A DNA stretch of 64,000 nucleotides. Source: Deuterostichococcus epilithicus. Taxonomy: Eukaryota; Chlorophyta; Trebouxiophyceae; Prasiolales; Stichococcaceae. Each line of letters opens with the position of its first letter. Within the stretch, counting starts at the first letter, position 1. Below the pieces are notes generated by a model. The model searched no databases, had not been told where the DNA came from, and worked only from the letters and a program-made list of their open reading frames with translations. Shown here in pieces: positions 25,891 through 46,638 of the stretch. Made by a program: the position numbers and the translations under genes. The stretch spans positions 930,001 through 994,000 of the forward strand of contig JAVTLE010000010.1 in the NCBI GenBank assembly GCA_033439295.1, read 5' to 3'.

Positions 25891-27928
25891 CTACATCCTC
25901 ATCACGGTGTTGCTCGAATGCGTCATCGTGCCAGAAATAGTCTGCGCGGTGCCGTCCGCCTGGCGGATCGACGATGTGAGCCGCCCGGGCGCCCAGCCAT
26001 TGTTCCACACGGCGGCCGCCGGGTCCTCCTTGCCTGCCTTCGGCTGCGCTGCCTCCCGCTTCTTGCGCTCTGCCTTCTCCGCCCGCAGCCAGCGCTCAAC
26101 CAGGTCCAGCAGGCGGCCTTCCGCCAGTTCCGGGAACTGCACAGCCGGTGCAAATTCCTGCAGCAAGACATGACACAGATGATGTGACGCTTGTGCACCG
26201 CGGTGAGACGGAGTGCGCAGCCGCCGCAAATCTCTGCAGCAGGACAAGGCACTGAATGATGTAACGCTTGTGCACTGAGGCGTGATGAGATGGTGACCGC
26301 AACAGCCAGTGGCGATGCACTGACATACAATACGCCGGCCACGATGCCATGCACAAACCATCAAGACCGCAGGCTGACCTGCAGCTTGCCGTTTGCCAGG
26401 TACATCAAGTGCGTCGGCCACGCCTCCAGGCCATCGAAGATGTGCGTGGCGTAGATGATCGTCGCACCGGTGGTCTCGCACTCGGACTGCAGGAAGCCCA
26501 TCAGGTCCGACCTCCCTGCAGGAGGGTTCACGTCTAGTGTCAATGTGAGCCTTGGCAAGACGACACCTACAAGGACGACCCGCGGCGGATGCAGGTCAAG
26601 TCAGTTGCGATTGGCCCAGCGCTCACCTAGAACATCGAGGTCCACAGTCACTTCGTCGAGGAGCAAGACCTGCTTGCAAGTGAGAACATCACTTGACCGA
26701 CAGGTGGGTCCTTGCAGGCTGTGACAGCATGCATCGCGCTTGTGTGCGGATGTCACAAGACGGACACCTCGCGCGGGGGCACAGTGGTGCATGATGCATC
26801 AGAACAGCATTCCACTGACCTTGAAGGGCCGCAAAAGGCCCATGGCGATCTGCACGCGGCGGCGCTGCCCGTCAGACACCTTGTTCATGTGCCACTTCGG
26901 GTCGACGTCCAGCACCTTGATCAGCCGCTCGCGCCGTGCCGGGTCGATGCCCTGCACGTTGTTCAACATCTCGCCAGCGGAGAAGCCGCCCTGCGCGGCG
27001 CATCATCAGCCTGTCTTGAGGAGTGGGTGCTGAAGGCGCCCAGAGGTTCTTATGAACACGCAGTCCGCATCCACCTTTGCCTGCCAGACGGCAGTCTGGC
27101 CAACTATTGCGTGGACAGCAACAAGGCATTACCTGCAGCGGCACCGAATACCCGGCAAACGCGACGTCCCGCTCCCAGTTGCCGCCGATGTAGGCGACAG
27201 CGCCGCTGGTGGTGAGCTCCGTCGCATAGAACGGCGGTTGCCCAAGCACGGAGACCGCAGCCTCCGGTACCTTGTGCTTGCCCGCCAGGATGCGCAGCAG
27301 CGACGTCTTGCCGGCGCCTGTGAAGTGCAAGCCAATCACTCGATATGACTGAGGTTGCACATTGTGATACTGCATTGCCAGTTCGCAGCCCAGCACCCAT
27401 GCGTGCAAACAGCTGGATGCCTGCAAGCAAGCTTACCGTTGGGTCCGATCAGCAGGCACCGGCAGCCGGGCTTCAGCTGCACCGACATGTCCTCCACCAC
27501 GCTCCGCGCGCCCGGCAGCGGCCTGCCATCTGCATTTGACAGCGCATTTCCTTCGGACCTCGTGCTGGGCATCATTGAAATGCACTGACACAAACATGCG
27601 TCAGCAGAAACGTCATGATTCGGCTTGTCCGCAACAAGATACCTATGCCCGGGTATTTGAACGTCAGATGATCTGTTTCTACAGAGTACTGTGCCGTTGG
27701 CTGCGGCGGCGTCGCTGCAGGCGGCTGCTCCGCGCTTCGGACGGCCCTGCCGTTCGTGTCTGACGAGTCTGTGGCTGACAATTCTGTGGCAGTTTCTTCA
27801 GCTGGCGCAGTCTGGCTGGCCGCCGTCTGCTTGATGCGTGCAAAGGGACCCGCCGTGTCAAGCACCGCGCTGTTGGCACCGGCATTGCCCACGCCCTTTG
27901 CATGCGTCGTCGACACGGGCACCGGCAT
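25891..27928 (-). CDS. Soluble ABC ATPase, ABCI/CAF16-like
   Basis: A single nucleotide-binding domain with no membrane segments, like plant ABCI19/20/21 and yeast CAF16 (a CCR4-NOT-associated protein). The start is the ATG at 27926-27928, followed by about 75 low-complexity residues, then [14 protein letters not shown]. Walker A is GPNG|AGKTS, split by an intron (LLIGPNG, then [12 protein letters not shown]). [21 protein letters not shown] and [19 protein letters not shown] follow, then [19 protein letters not shown] (signature in the family's SDGQ form), Walker [17 protein letters not shown], and H-loop [13 protein letters not shown]. The C-terminal region has [19 protein letters not shown] and a charged coiled segment [14 protein letters not shown]. 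The family identity is clear; its substrate or partner is not predictable. It diverges from the lipid-droplet gene across 439 bases. Confidence 0.88.
26138..26275. repeat. Tandem duplication of an ABCI exon start and acceptor
   Basis: Copies 26138-26198 and 26214-26275 are about 80% identical. On the minus strand the first holds acceptor CTGCAG plus the real exon start GAATTTGCACCGGCTGTGCA (EFAPAVQ). The second, in the intron, holds CTGCAG plus AGATTTGCGGCGGCTGCGCA, a ghost exon start. Confidence 0.85.
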
Positions 27929-28367
27929 GATTCAATTTGCTGCTGCGTGAGACGTGGAGATCAACTGAATTACTGAGCGTTGCAAAGACTTTTCACTAGT
28001 TGCAAACGGTTTGGCCGATGACTGAAGTCGACGCCGATGTGAAAGGACGTCCCCGAGAACCGATCTGAAAACAACTTGAAACGCTTGATCTACCAGACAA
28101 ACATGTGAATGAACGAGTGCATACATTTGTTAGGCACTGAGCAGTCAGCAGTGCACATTTGGCCACGCAGCATGATGTCACTGCCCGTGCTGCAGGGCGG
28201 GTGCACGTGACTCGGTAACTGCGCTAGAGTCTCGGGACTTCAGCTGGGAAAGCACTCGCACAGCTGCGCACTACTGCCACTTTCTTCCGCTCTTCAGTTC
28301 CTGCTAGTTCAATCGCCACCCAGATCAGACTGACCCCTAGCACTTTTCGCACTCAGCGCCTCACGCA
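27929..28367. promoter_or_regulatory. Shared divergent promoter region, ABCI and lipid-droplet gene
   Basis: 439 bases separate two divergent ATGs, so the region must carry both promoters and 5' UTRs. I see no clear TATA box. A pyrimidine-rich stretch around 28280-28330 may be the 5' UTR of the plus-strand gene. Confidence 0.5.
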
Positions 28368-30122
28368 ATGGCGCAGGCTCAGCAGCAGGCCGGCAAGGCC
28401 GCTCAGAAGGCCGACCCCACACAGCAGTCGCTGCAGAGGCTTGACTTCCTCAAGTCGTACACCGAGTTCGCGGTGAACAAGTCGTCCGACATCGCCGGCT
28501 CGGTCTACGCCACCAGCCGGTCCTTCACGCCGTCGTTCCTGGAGCCCCAGGTGCAGGCGGTGGAGGGCAAGGCGAAGGAGGTCGCCTCGAACTATGGCGC
28601 CCCCATCGTCAACGCCGTGCAGGACAAGTCCTCCCAGGTCCTGGGCGTCGTCGACAAGCAGGCAAGTCTTCGATACACTGCTGTGTGGCCGGATCCGGGG
28701 CGCCGAGGCCGCTTGGCGGCTGCTTCGCGACCGTTCGTCTCGGCCCGCTGGGCGACATGGAACCTGGTTGGCAGCGGCTCCTGTTGGGGCCCTGCCCACC
28801 TGCAAGGCCTCACAGCCGGCCTCGATACCACAAGCAGCTACTCACGGGCCTGCCCGCGACTGCTGACCGGGCTGGCGGATTCGAAACGCAGGTCGATGGC
28901 GTCGTGAAGCGGGCGGAGGAGTTCTACTCCAACAACTCCACCTACCTGTCCAACGCGGTGAAGAACCAGTCGGACTACCACGCCAAGAACCTGCAGCACT
29001 TTAAGGACGCCCGGGACGCCTACCTGAAGCAGGCAAAGGATGCAGGTGCCTTTCTGCCCTACCTCTGCTTGTTTGAAATGGCATCTTTCTTTGGCTGCTC
29101 CACAGCCAAACGCAGAGGCATCCGAAATTCGATACTGCCCTGTCACCTTGTTATCGCGTATCACAGCAGCATGCCTGATTCGCCTTGGCTCAACCCCGCA
29201 GTCAACTTCCTGAAGAAGGAGGGCGTCAGCGGTACAGCCAAGGCCGCGGTCGACTCGCTGATGGCGACAGTGGAGCAGGCAAAGGGCGTGCCCAACTACC
29301 TCAACGAGCAGGCAAATTTCCTGCTGGAGAAGGTGTCGGTCGCCTGGGAGAAGCTCTCCAGCGTGCCTGCAGGTAAAGTGGGTGCTGTCGCTTTGCGTTG
29401 ACCTTGCGATTGACGGGTTTGGTGTCGCTTGTACTTGCACTGAATACAAGAAGATTCTATCAGACACATGTCCTGACAGCTTGCCTCGGGTCGCCAGCAA
29501 GAGTCTGCCGCCACTGATTTTCCCGCTCGTTTGTCAAACTGCAGTCCAGAAGACGCTCGACGCCGTGTCGCCAGCGGTGGAGCAGGCGAAGAAGAAGTAC
29601 ATCGAGGCGCACGACCTCGTGGTGGTGAGCAACCCTGTCTCCTGGCAGCTTCCATTGCTGATCGTCAAAGGAAACGATGTCATGTGGTATGCTGCGATTC
29701 TCACGGTTCTCAGGCCTAGGACTCGCTTCCACCCCTGTCGACTCAGACAGCTCAACCCACTACTCGCTCCTACTACAGACGGCGCCAGTGTACAACAAGG
29801 CCGTCGACACCGGCGCGGACGTGCTGACGAAGGTGCAGACGACATATGTGTACAAGACAGCTGCGAACCGGCTGTACCCTGTCATCTCCCCCTACGCCGA
29901 CCCGGTCATCGAGAAGGTACCTTTGCAATCCCTCAGATTGACGTCCATCTACTGTTCCTGCATTACTGTATCCTATCTCAAAGTGCTGGATTCATGTGCT
30001 TTCCGGGCCCGACAAACCTGCTGACAAACTTGCCTTTGTGAAAAAAGGTGTCGCACAGCCCCTACGTCAACGGCGTCATCGACCACCTGAAGCCGCAGCA
30101 CACCGTCAACGCAACGGCCTAG
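28368..30122 (+). CDS. REF/SRPP family lipid-droplet-associated protein (LDAP-like)
   Basis: Small protein of the rubber-elongation-factor / small-rubber-particle / LDAP family, which coats lipid droplets in plants and algae. Exons 28368-28661, 28892-29045, 29202-29372, 29545-29624, 29779-29916 and 30048-30122 join in phase. The product starts MAQAQQQAGKAAQ and ends HTVNATA. It is built of amphipathic helical repeats typical of the family: DFLKSYTEFAVNKSSDI, SFTPSFLEPQVQAVEGKAKE, PIVNAVQDKSSQVLGVVDKQ, VDGVVKRAEEFYSNNSTYL, VNFLKKEGVSGTAKAAVDSL, DTGADVLTKVQTTYVYKTA and SPYADPVIEKV. There is no signal peptide or strongly hydrophobic segment. Intron 1 starts AG|GCAAGT, a GC-AG intron. Algae make such proteins under nitrogen stress (known of relatives); no regulation can be read here. 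Confidence 0.82.
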
Positions 30123-30976
30123 ACTGTCCAGCGCCTTGGTCGACACACCTTGGTTGACGCGGCGCTGCGGCCGCCCGGCGTGAGCGGGGCTTAGAGTGTT
30201 TAGGTTATCGCTAGCAGGACCAGATTGTGGTTTTCAAACAGCAGCAGCAGCGCCACCATTCTTCTGGCCCAAACATTTCAGCTTTGGGGTCGTTGTACCA
30301 TGCCAGGGGCTTGAGGGTGCCCACGGCTACAGGCAGGCTAGGACTGTGCTGCACGCCAAGATGCGATGATGGGTCGCGCCAGCCTCCAGCGCGGTGCTGC
30401 ACTGCATTACTCTGGTGCGCTGTGCGGTGCTGCGTTGGAAGGCTGGAGTTCGTTTTCCAGCTTGACAATCGGATCGTTAGGTGGCTTCTGTCTGTACCTA
30501 TCTGGCAGTACCGTATATCTCAGCGTTGAGGCACACAGACATTTTAAGAAGGTGCACCATTGTGCGTTAGGGGGTATGTGTGTTGGTGCAGTGTAGCGTC
30601 TGCGCCACCTACTTTAGGGTTTTCATTTGGCTTGCTGCCCCTTTTGTGCGTGTGTGTTACGATGCTGAATGACTGCTGAGGACGATTGACTTGTAATGGA
30701 GACTTCCTGCCATCTTACTCCGCATCTGTTCTCCCTCCTCTCCCAATCAAGCAGAGAACCAGCACCTAATATGATATTGTCCCTTTTCACCAAGACAATT
30801 GAGTGTGCACAGCGGTGCAGAACTACAGTCGCACGCCAGTCATCAGCAACCCCAATGAAAACCCTAGCCTCATGTGTTTTTTGTAGATACACAAAAAGTG
30901 AATTGTCCAGCATTTCAAGAATCCGAAGCTCCGACCGTCACATATAACAAACCACTTTGTTACTGCATGCTGTAGG
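30123..30976. other. Convergent intergenic region with 3' UTRs
   Basis: About 850 bases between two stops facing each other. It is lower in GC than the genes. It holds TGTAA at 30692-30696 on the plus strand (candidate end of the lipid-droplet transcript, about 570 bases after the stop) and TTTAGGGTTT at 30613-30622. No gene is seen. Confidence 0.5.
30692..30696 (+). promoter_or_regulatory. Candidate polyadenylation signal TGTAA of the lipid-droplet gene
   Basis: The motif lies 570 bases after the stop codon, a long but normal chlorophyte 3' UTR length. It is a weak signal by itself. Confidence 0.3.
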
Positions 30977-32073
30977 CTAGATCATCGTGCCGCGTGGCGT
31001 GCTGCTGGCCGGCAGCTTTACTGCCATAACTGGTGGCCCTCCTGCCTGGGCGCTTGCTTCCGCCGCGTCACTGTGCAGCAGGTTGCGCAGGCGCTGGGCG
31101 ACAGGTGACAACCGCCACCCGCCCTGGTCCAGCTCCTGCCTGTGTTTGAGGTTGCACAGAATAACCTTGTTGATACCTGAGTTCCACCCACAAAATTCCA
31201 GGCGCAGCAGTGGTGTGCCGTGCAGTCTGCAATGCTGGGACCCTGACCGACCTGACGTCGTCTCCGAGCCGCCTGATATTGGATTCCAAAAGCTGCACCC
31301 GGTCCTCCAGCCTGTGCGCGCACAGCCATTTCCGTTTCTGATCTGTGGCCCTGTGATGTAGTGCGAGCGCCGAGCTGGAGAGCATGCGCAAAGTCTGGTA
31401 GCCCCATCTTGGGGTGGAAGGTAACAGCAAAACTTCAGGTTTGCCTTTCGGCAACCTGTTACCAGCAGTTCGCACCTTTGGTTCTCTGCACGAAGCCTTG
31501 TTATTTGCTCCTCCTTCCCTCGCAGCTCACCCTGTGCCATCATCTTGGCAGTGTCATTCAGCGTTGGGCTGCTGCGGCGCAGAGTATCTGGGTTCAAGGC
31601 GCGTAAACGGCCAGCGAACAACCCCTACAAAGATCACACCTGGTGCTCGTACTTCTGCTGCAGCTGGCCTGCATGTAAAGACCACCGTGATCATCCGTTG
31701 TGCGAATGCAATGCACGGCGTACACCCCCCCAGCGCACCAGCAACAGGATCGTGAATTGTGGACCTTGCATAGCTTACTGTGCACCTCTGAAATGAACTG
31801 CCGTCTGTGAGTTTGATGCTTAGAGCTCGAAAGGGGTGGCGATGCAAGGGGGATGTCATGCAGCAAAGACGCAGCCGCACCCCAGGCGACGGCGAACACG
31901 CAGCCGGCGAGTACCGCATTGGTGATGTGCCCGCCGTGCTTTGTCAGGTGGCTGGCAAAGCGAGCGCTGATCGGCTGCTTTTTGGCTGCTCGTTGTCCCG
32001 TGAGGCTCTCCAGGCGATCGATGCGCTGCTGCGTGCGGTCTATAAGAGCATCCAGGTTGTCCGCCTGGCTCAT
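30977..32073 (-). CDS. Unrecognised protein with one membrane segment and coiled coils
   Basis: I do not recognise the family. Candidate exons on the minus strand give MSQADNLDALIDRTQQRIDR with a following coil LESLTGQRAAKKQ, then ARFASHLTKHGGHITNAV and a hydrophobic stretch LAGCVFAVAWGAA (one possible membrane helix). After a gap come LNDTAKMMAQGELRGKEEQI with TRLRAENQR (coil), LEDRVQLLESNIRRLGDDVR (coil), and a last exon ELDQGGWRLSPVAQRLRNLL...AVKLPASSTPRGTMI. The coils carry regular hydrophobic spacing, which supports real coding. The start (ATG at 32071-32073) and several junctions are uncertain. The membrane anchor plus coils suggests an organelle-membrane or tethering protein (inference only). 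Confidence 0.5.
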
Positions 32074-32557
32074 ATCTTGCTGACAACCGCGTCGCAGGCT
32101 TTGGGCTTTCCTCAACAAGCCTCTCAAACGCTTTCACAGTGCAAACTGCGACCGTTGCCGACAACTGCGTTTCTGCACCAAAGCGGCGAAGTCGATTGAG
32201 AGCAAGCGCTTGATGAATCAAGCCGAAGCCCCGAGATGCAGATGCAGCGCTGGCACGTTACTCAGCTAAGTATTGTGCCTGGAGCAAGTTGGCATGGAAA
32301 TGATATCTGAAGCAGGTGGCGAGCTTTCGCAGCTCATGTCGCCTTCGCATGTAACATTTGCCACACAAAGTCGATTGTGCAAGTGCACAGCAGTGATGCT
32401 TTAGCGAGCTGATAGACCTTCAGCACCACTGAGCGGTCTGCCACACCTGTACTGAACCCCCCGAGCCCTCTTGTTGGTCCCACCTGCGCCTCAGCTATTC
32501 GCAATGCGTTGAGCTCGAGCTGCCTCAATCTCCTGACAGCCGCCGCAGGCCGGCACT
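32074..32557. promoter_or_regulatory. Shared divergent promoter region, unknown gene and PRP16
   Basis: About 480 bases between two divergent start codons. No clear promoter motif is visible. An open frame on the minus strand (to 32221) may belong to a longer N-terminus of the unknown gene. Confidence 0.45.
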
Positions 32558-42615
<10,058 letters not shown>

Positions 42616-43488
42616 CGCGACCAGCCAGTACAGCCAGGAGTACTGCCTCAGGAGAGAGGGGCAGTTGGCGATGCCAGTGGGCGCTGCCAGCAATGCCAAA
42701 GCCCCCACCATAACCTACTCAATGCTGCTGGCGCACGTGGCGATTCCGCCGGCGGCACATACGCAACGTCCTGGATTTGGTCCCACAAGTGCGGCAGGTG
42801 GATGGGAGATGCCTGGCGTGCAGACAATTGACCACAACGATGCAGCGTACCCCACGTACATCGTGCGCTACCAGCTGCCGCGACGCTACGGGTGAAGTCC
42901 TGCCCGAGGACAGCGCTGCGGCCATAGATTGCCAGCTCAAAAGCTCAATGCCGTGCTCAAACACAGCTTCCGAGGCCTCATATTGGTCATTAAAGTCCGT
43001 ACTCAAACCCTAACCATACCGCTAAAATTTCCGCACAGTGAAGCATTGTCGAAGGCAGTAGGAAGGAGCAGGTCTGGTGAATCACAATCTGCAGCATTAG
43101 CACACAGATGACAGATGTGGTTTACAGAGCGCAATCATTCACAGCGAGCTGTCTGTCATCGCAAGTCGGCGAATTTCGAGGATATTCACGTCCGGTCAGA
43201 TTACCACTTAATCGCCTGTTGACTGAGCATTGCTGGCTTCCATACTCACAGAGGGTTCGACATTTATAACTGCAGTACTTCTGTAGCATCTGTGGAGTTG
43301 TCGACGGGCCGAGTCTGCTTGCAAAGTCGTGAGAGACAGTCCAGATCGACAGGTTCCCCAGCTCACAGATACACTCGCCCGCAAGCAGCAGCGAAGACTC
43401 AATCGCGTCGGACAGAAGACTGCTAGATCTTGCACCACCAACCGCGGGTCTGGCGGCGACGTAGCAGGCGAGGCCAGAGCCCCCCACC
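42616..43488. other. Intergenic region upstream of SYP4
   Basis: About 870 bases between the PRP16 stop and the SYP4 ATG, both plus strand. GC falls in the second half (42950-43300). AAACCCTAA, a telo-box-like motif, lies at 43005-43013. No protein family is recognisable in either strand. Confidence 0.5.
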
Positions 43489-46286
43489 ATGAGCGTGGGG
43501 GGCGGCGTCCTGGGGACGACGCGCAATCGCACAGACTTGTTCCTGAAATACAGGAACCAGGCCCGCGGCATCAACAGGTTCGGCGCGGACGCCGGCCCCG
43601 ACGCCAGCAGGTGGGCGTGATCGGGCTGTCGCATTGCCCTCCCGGCAGAAGCCGCTGAGGTTTGGCGGCGTTCTGTGGTGGTGTTGCCTAGGCACGGCAA
43701 CTTCCGCATGGCACCGCGCATGGCTGTCCCAAAGGCGACCGGTGCCCGATCGGGCCGGGCATCTGGTCGCGAAGTACTATGCAAAAGCCACCAACCGCAC
43801 GGTCCGCTGAGTTGCTCGTCTGCGCACGGCGTGCAGGCTGCTCGACGCGGCGATCGGCAGCCATGTGCAGAACGGCGCCAACGCCGCAGAAATGGGGCTG
43901 GCGGGCGCGGCGGGAGTTTTACCGCCGCAGTACGTCAACTTCAAGGAGTCCACGCGCTCCGAGATGCTGGACATCAAGGCCAAAATGGGCGAGCTGCGCA
44001 AGCTGCACGGCCAGGTGCGTGGCTGGGGGCACTGTCCACACGCTGCTCAGGGCGCCAATGCCCCAGCAACAAGTGCACTGAGGGGCTCTGATTTGGAGCC
44101 AGAGCCCCTCTGCTGCTGGGGCAGCCGTGAGCTGCGGCAGCATGTCATGACGGACGCCTGGAGCGTACGATGCGAGCGGCAGAGGAAGGAGACAGCGGGG
44201 CGATGCCAGCTTGCATGCGCAGCCGGGCGGCGGGCGAGGTTGCGGGGGTGCGGCTGGCATGCGGCAGTCCCACATTGCCGTGCCCCGCGAGCCGATAGGT
44301 TGGAGTCGAGGCAGACCGTGCTGCTACTGTGACGCCTGGCACTGCAAAACGTGTTGACAACCTGCGTCCGCAGGCGGCGCTGACCAGCTTTGACGACACC
44401 GGCGGCAAGGAGCTGGAGATCGAGGTGGTGACGCAGGAGGTGACGCGCCTGTTCCGCAAAGCGGAGGTCCACCTGCAGCGCTTCGGCGAGCAGCAGTCCG
44501 CCAGCGAGGCCGACGACAAGGTGGGTGTGTCCGGCCGTGGTGCGAGACCGTCTGTGCTACTCCAGAGCGATGTCACACGATGCTCAGTCCGGTGGGGATC
44601 ATGGGTCTGCTCTGTCCGAGTTGTTTCGGATGGCAGGGAGGCGAGTGCAGACAGCCTGGCAGGAGGCTGCGGGTTGCAGATGTGGCGGGGCAGGCCCGTC
44701 AGGTGCTGAGCACGCGTGAACTGCCGGTCGCAGGTCAAGCGCAACGTGCAGCGGACGCTGGCCATCGAGCTGCAGAAGCTCAGCGTGCAGTTCCGCAAGC
44801 AGCAGAAGCAGCACCTGAACCGGCTGCGGCAGAACAAGGAGGGCGCCGGGGGCAGCTGGTTGGACACCGGGCCTTCAGGCGCCGGCGCCGGCGACGCCGG
44901 CGATGAGTACGACCCGGGCTTCACAGACATCCAGGTGGGCTATCCTGGGTTCTGGATCTGGATACATGGACGACAGTACATGGAAGAGCTCCGAAGCAGA
45001 ACCTACAGGAGGATTGCTCGACTTGCGGCGGCATAGCCGGCGCACAAGGCGCGCTGCAACCTGGCTGAGATCAATTGCAGCGCAATCTGGCAGCAAGGGC
45101 TACCGCTGGCGTGGAGGGTGCCGCCGTGTGCCGTGCCGGTGCAGTCCCCAGGCCCAGGAAGCGTATGCAGCAGCAGCGGCTCACTGGCAGAGGCACCGGC
45201 AAGCCAGGCCCAGACGCCTGTCAGGTCTTCAGCTGGGCCGCCAAGCGATTGCCAGCAAGCGCCTGCACACGCGTCTCACACGCTGGCGTCCTGATGCACG
45301 GCCGGCGCGGTGGGCGGCACGCAGGCGGGCAGGCACGGACGCGGTTGCAGACGAGCGGGACCGCATGGCGCTCTCGATCAGTAAGAAACGCGTAACCAAT
45401 GCGCACAGGCAATGAAGGCGAGCAGCATGGATGCGCTGGCGGACGAGCGTGACCGGGAGGTGCGCAACATCCTGGCCTCCATCGCGGACCTGGCGCAGAT
45501 CATGAAGGACCTGTCGACGCTGGTCATCGACCAGGGCACAATCATGGACCGCATCGACTACAACATGGAGCAGGTGTCCCTCAAGGTGCGCCTTGACCTC
45601 TCTTCTTTCTCAAGGCTTTTTGCCCGCCAGCCAAGGCACGTTGATGGACCGCATCGACTTCAACTAGAGCAAGTGTCCTTGAGGTGAGTATTCTCGCAGA
45701 GTCTTCTTTTACAGGGTTTGGGGCTGTTTCAGCACAGCCCAGAACATGAGCTTCGGCACCGTCCCATACCTTCTGGCGGCAGCTGCCCATGGCTTATGGC
45801 GCCGTCGCCGCCTGTTTGGCGCCGCCGCCGCCCATGGCCTTTGGGCCAGAGGCGGCGTGCATGTGAGTGATTGGGTCCGGCATCACACAGTCAGCTTGCA
45901 GATGTTTCTTACGCATGCCTGTGACCGAAGCGCATGCTCAGGAAGCGCAATCCTGATCAGCGCCAGACGGCAAAGCAGATGTGGTCTTGCGCCACAGTCG
46001 TGTGCAGTGGTGCTGGACGTGAAGTGCAATACCTCGAGCCTGTGTGCGCACCGGGCTTTGGGTCTCCGTTCAATGCATGCCATGTGCGGCCATGGCCGCA
46101 CCCTACACATGAGCACCAATGTGACGCGTTCCAAATGGTGGCTTGCAGGTGGAGGAGGGAGTCGGGCAGCTGGTGAAGGCGGAGAAGAAGCAGCGGCAGA
46201 GCAGGCTGATCATGTGCATCATGTTCCTCGTCGTGGCCGTGATCGTTATGCTGCTGGTGGTGGTCTTCAAGAAGCTTGTGTTTTGA
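43489..46286 (+). CDS. SYP4: Qa-SNARE of the trans-Golgi network, SYP4/syntaxin-16 type
   Basis: Membrane-fusion SNARE. Exons 43489-43610, 43837-44013, 44374-44520, 44734-44933, 45409-45585 and 46149-46286 join in phase. The start MSVGGGVLGTTRNRTDLFLK plus YRNQARG is the conserved N-terminus of syntaxin-16/SYP4, whose N-peptide binds a Sec1/Munc18 (VPS45) partner in known members. The Habc domain covers PQYVNFKESTRSEMLDIKAK, EVVTQEVTRLFRKAEVHLQR and NVQRTLAIELQKLSVQFRKQ. The SNARE helix is ERDREVRNILASIADLAQIM, then KDLSTLVIDQGTIMDRIDYN with the zero-layer Gln in DQGT, then MEQVSLK. The tail anchor MCIMFLVVAVIVMLLVVVF ends KKLVF. Both edges of the SNARE exon (45409-45585) have decayed copies in the flanking introns. 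Confidence 0.92.
44061..44121. repeat. Two-part hairpin in SYP4 intron 2
   Basis: Outer arms CCCCAGCA (44061-44068) and TGCTGGGG (44114-44121), and inner arms GAGGGGCTCTG (44080-44090) and CAGAGCCCCTC (44100-44110), are exact reverse complements. The RNA could form a stem with an internal loop. Confidence 0.82.
45338..45464. repeat. Ghost copy of the start of the SYP4 SNARE exon
   Basis: 45338-45371 reads DAVADERDRMA; the real exon 92 bases later (45430-45464) reads DALADERDREV. Long runs of identical bases (GACGAGCG, GACCG) and the same spacing show a tandem copy. Confidence 0.8.
45530..45688. repeat. Ghost copy of the end of the SYP4 SNARE exon with its donor
   Basis: The real exon end 45530-45590 (QGTIMDRIDYNMEQVSLK then donor GTGCGC) is repeated 100 bases later at 45631-45688 (QGTLMDRIDFN, then a stop and a one-base loss), ending at a donor GTGAGT closer to consensus than the real one. 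Confidence 0.88.
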
Positions 46287-46638
46287 AGCCAGTGTTAGGC
46301 AGTGTCTGGAAAGCAGCGTTCGTTCAGATGATACTGGGTGCCTTACGAGCAGTCAATGTAGTGTTCTGTCGAGACTGTACATTCACCTACCTACTTTCTA
46401 GACAACAAAGCTACCAAGAAACATTGGGTCAAGAACGTCAGCCATGTGCAATTGAACATGCAATGAGTGACGATTCTTCTCTGAGTTGGCATTTTACAAG
46501 GTCTGCATCCCGATTGGGTGCTCAGAGCGCGGATGGCAGCGGGATTGGGTCTGGCCTGGTCTCCTTGACCAGAGACGATATCGCCTTGAAGGCCGGGTGC
46601 TGCACAGACGCGATTTGCGGTCGTCAACTGACATATAT
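46287..46638. other. Convergent intergenic region
   Basis: About 350 bases between the SYP4 and isochorismatase-like stops. TTACA at 46494-46498 is TGTAA on the minus strand, a candidate end for the hydrolase transcript. No gene is seen. Confidence 0.5.
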
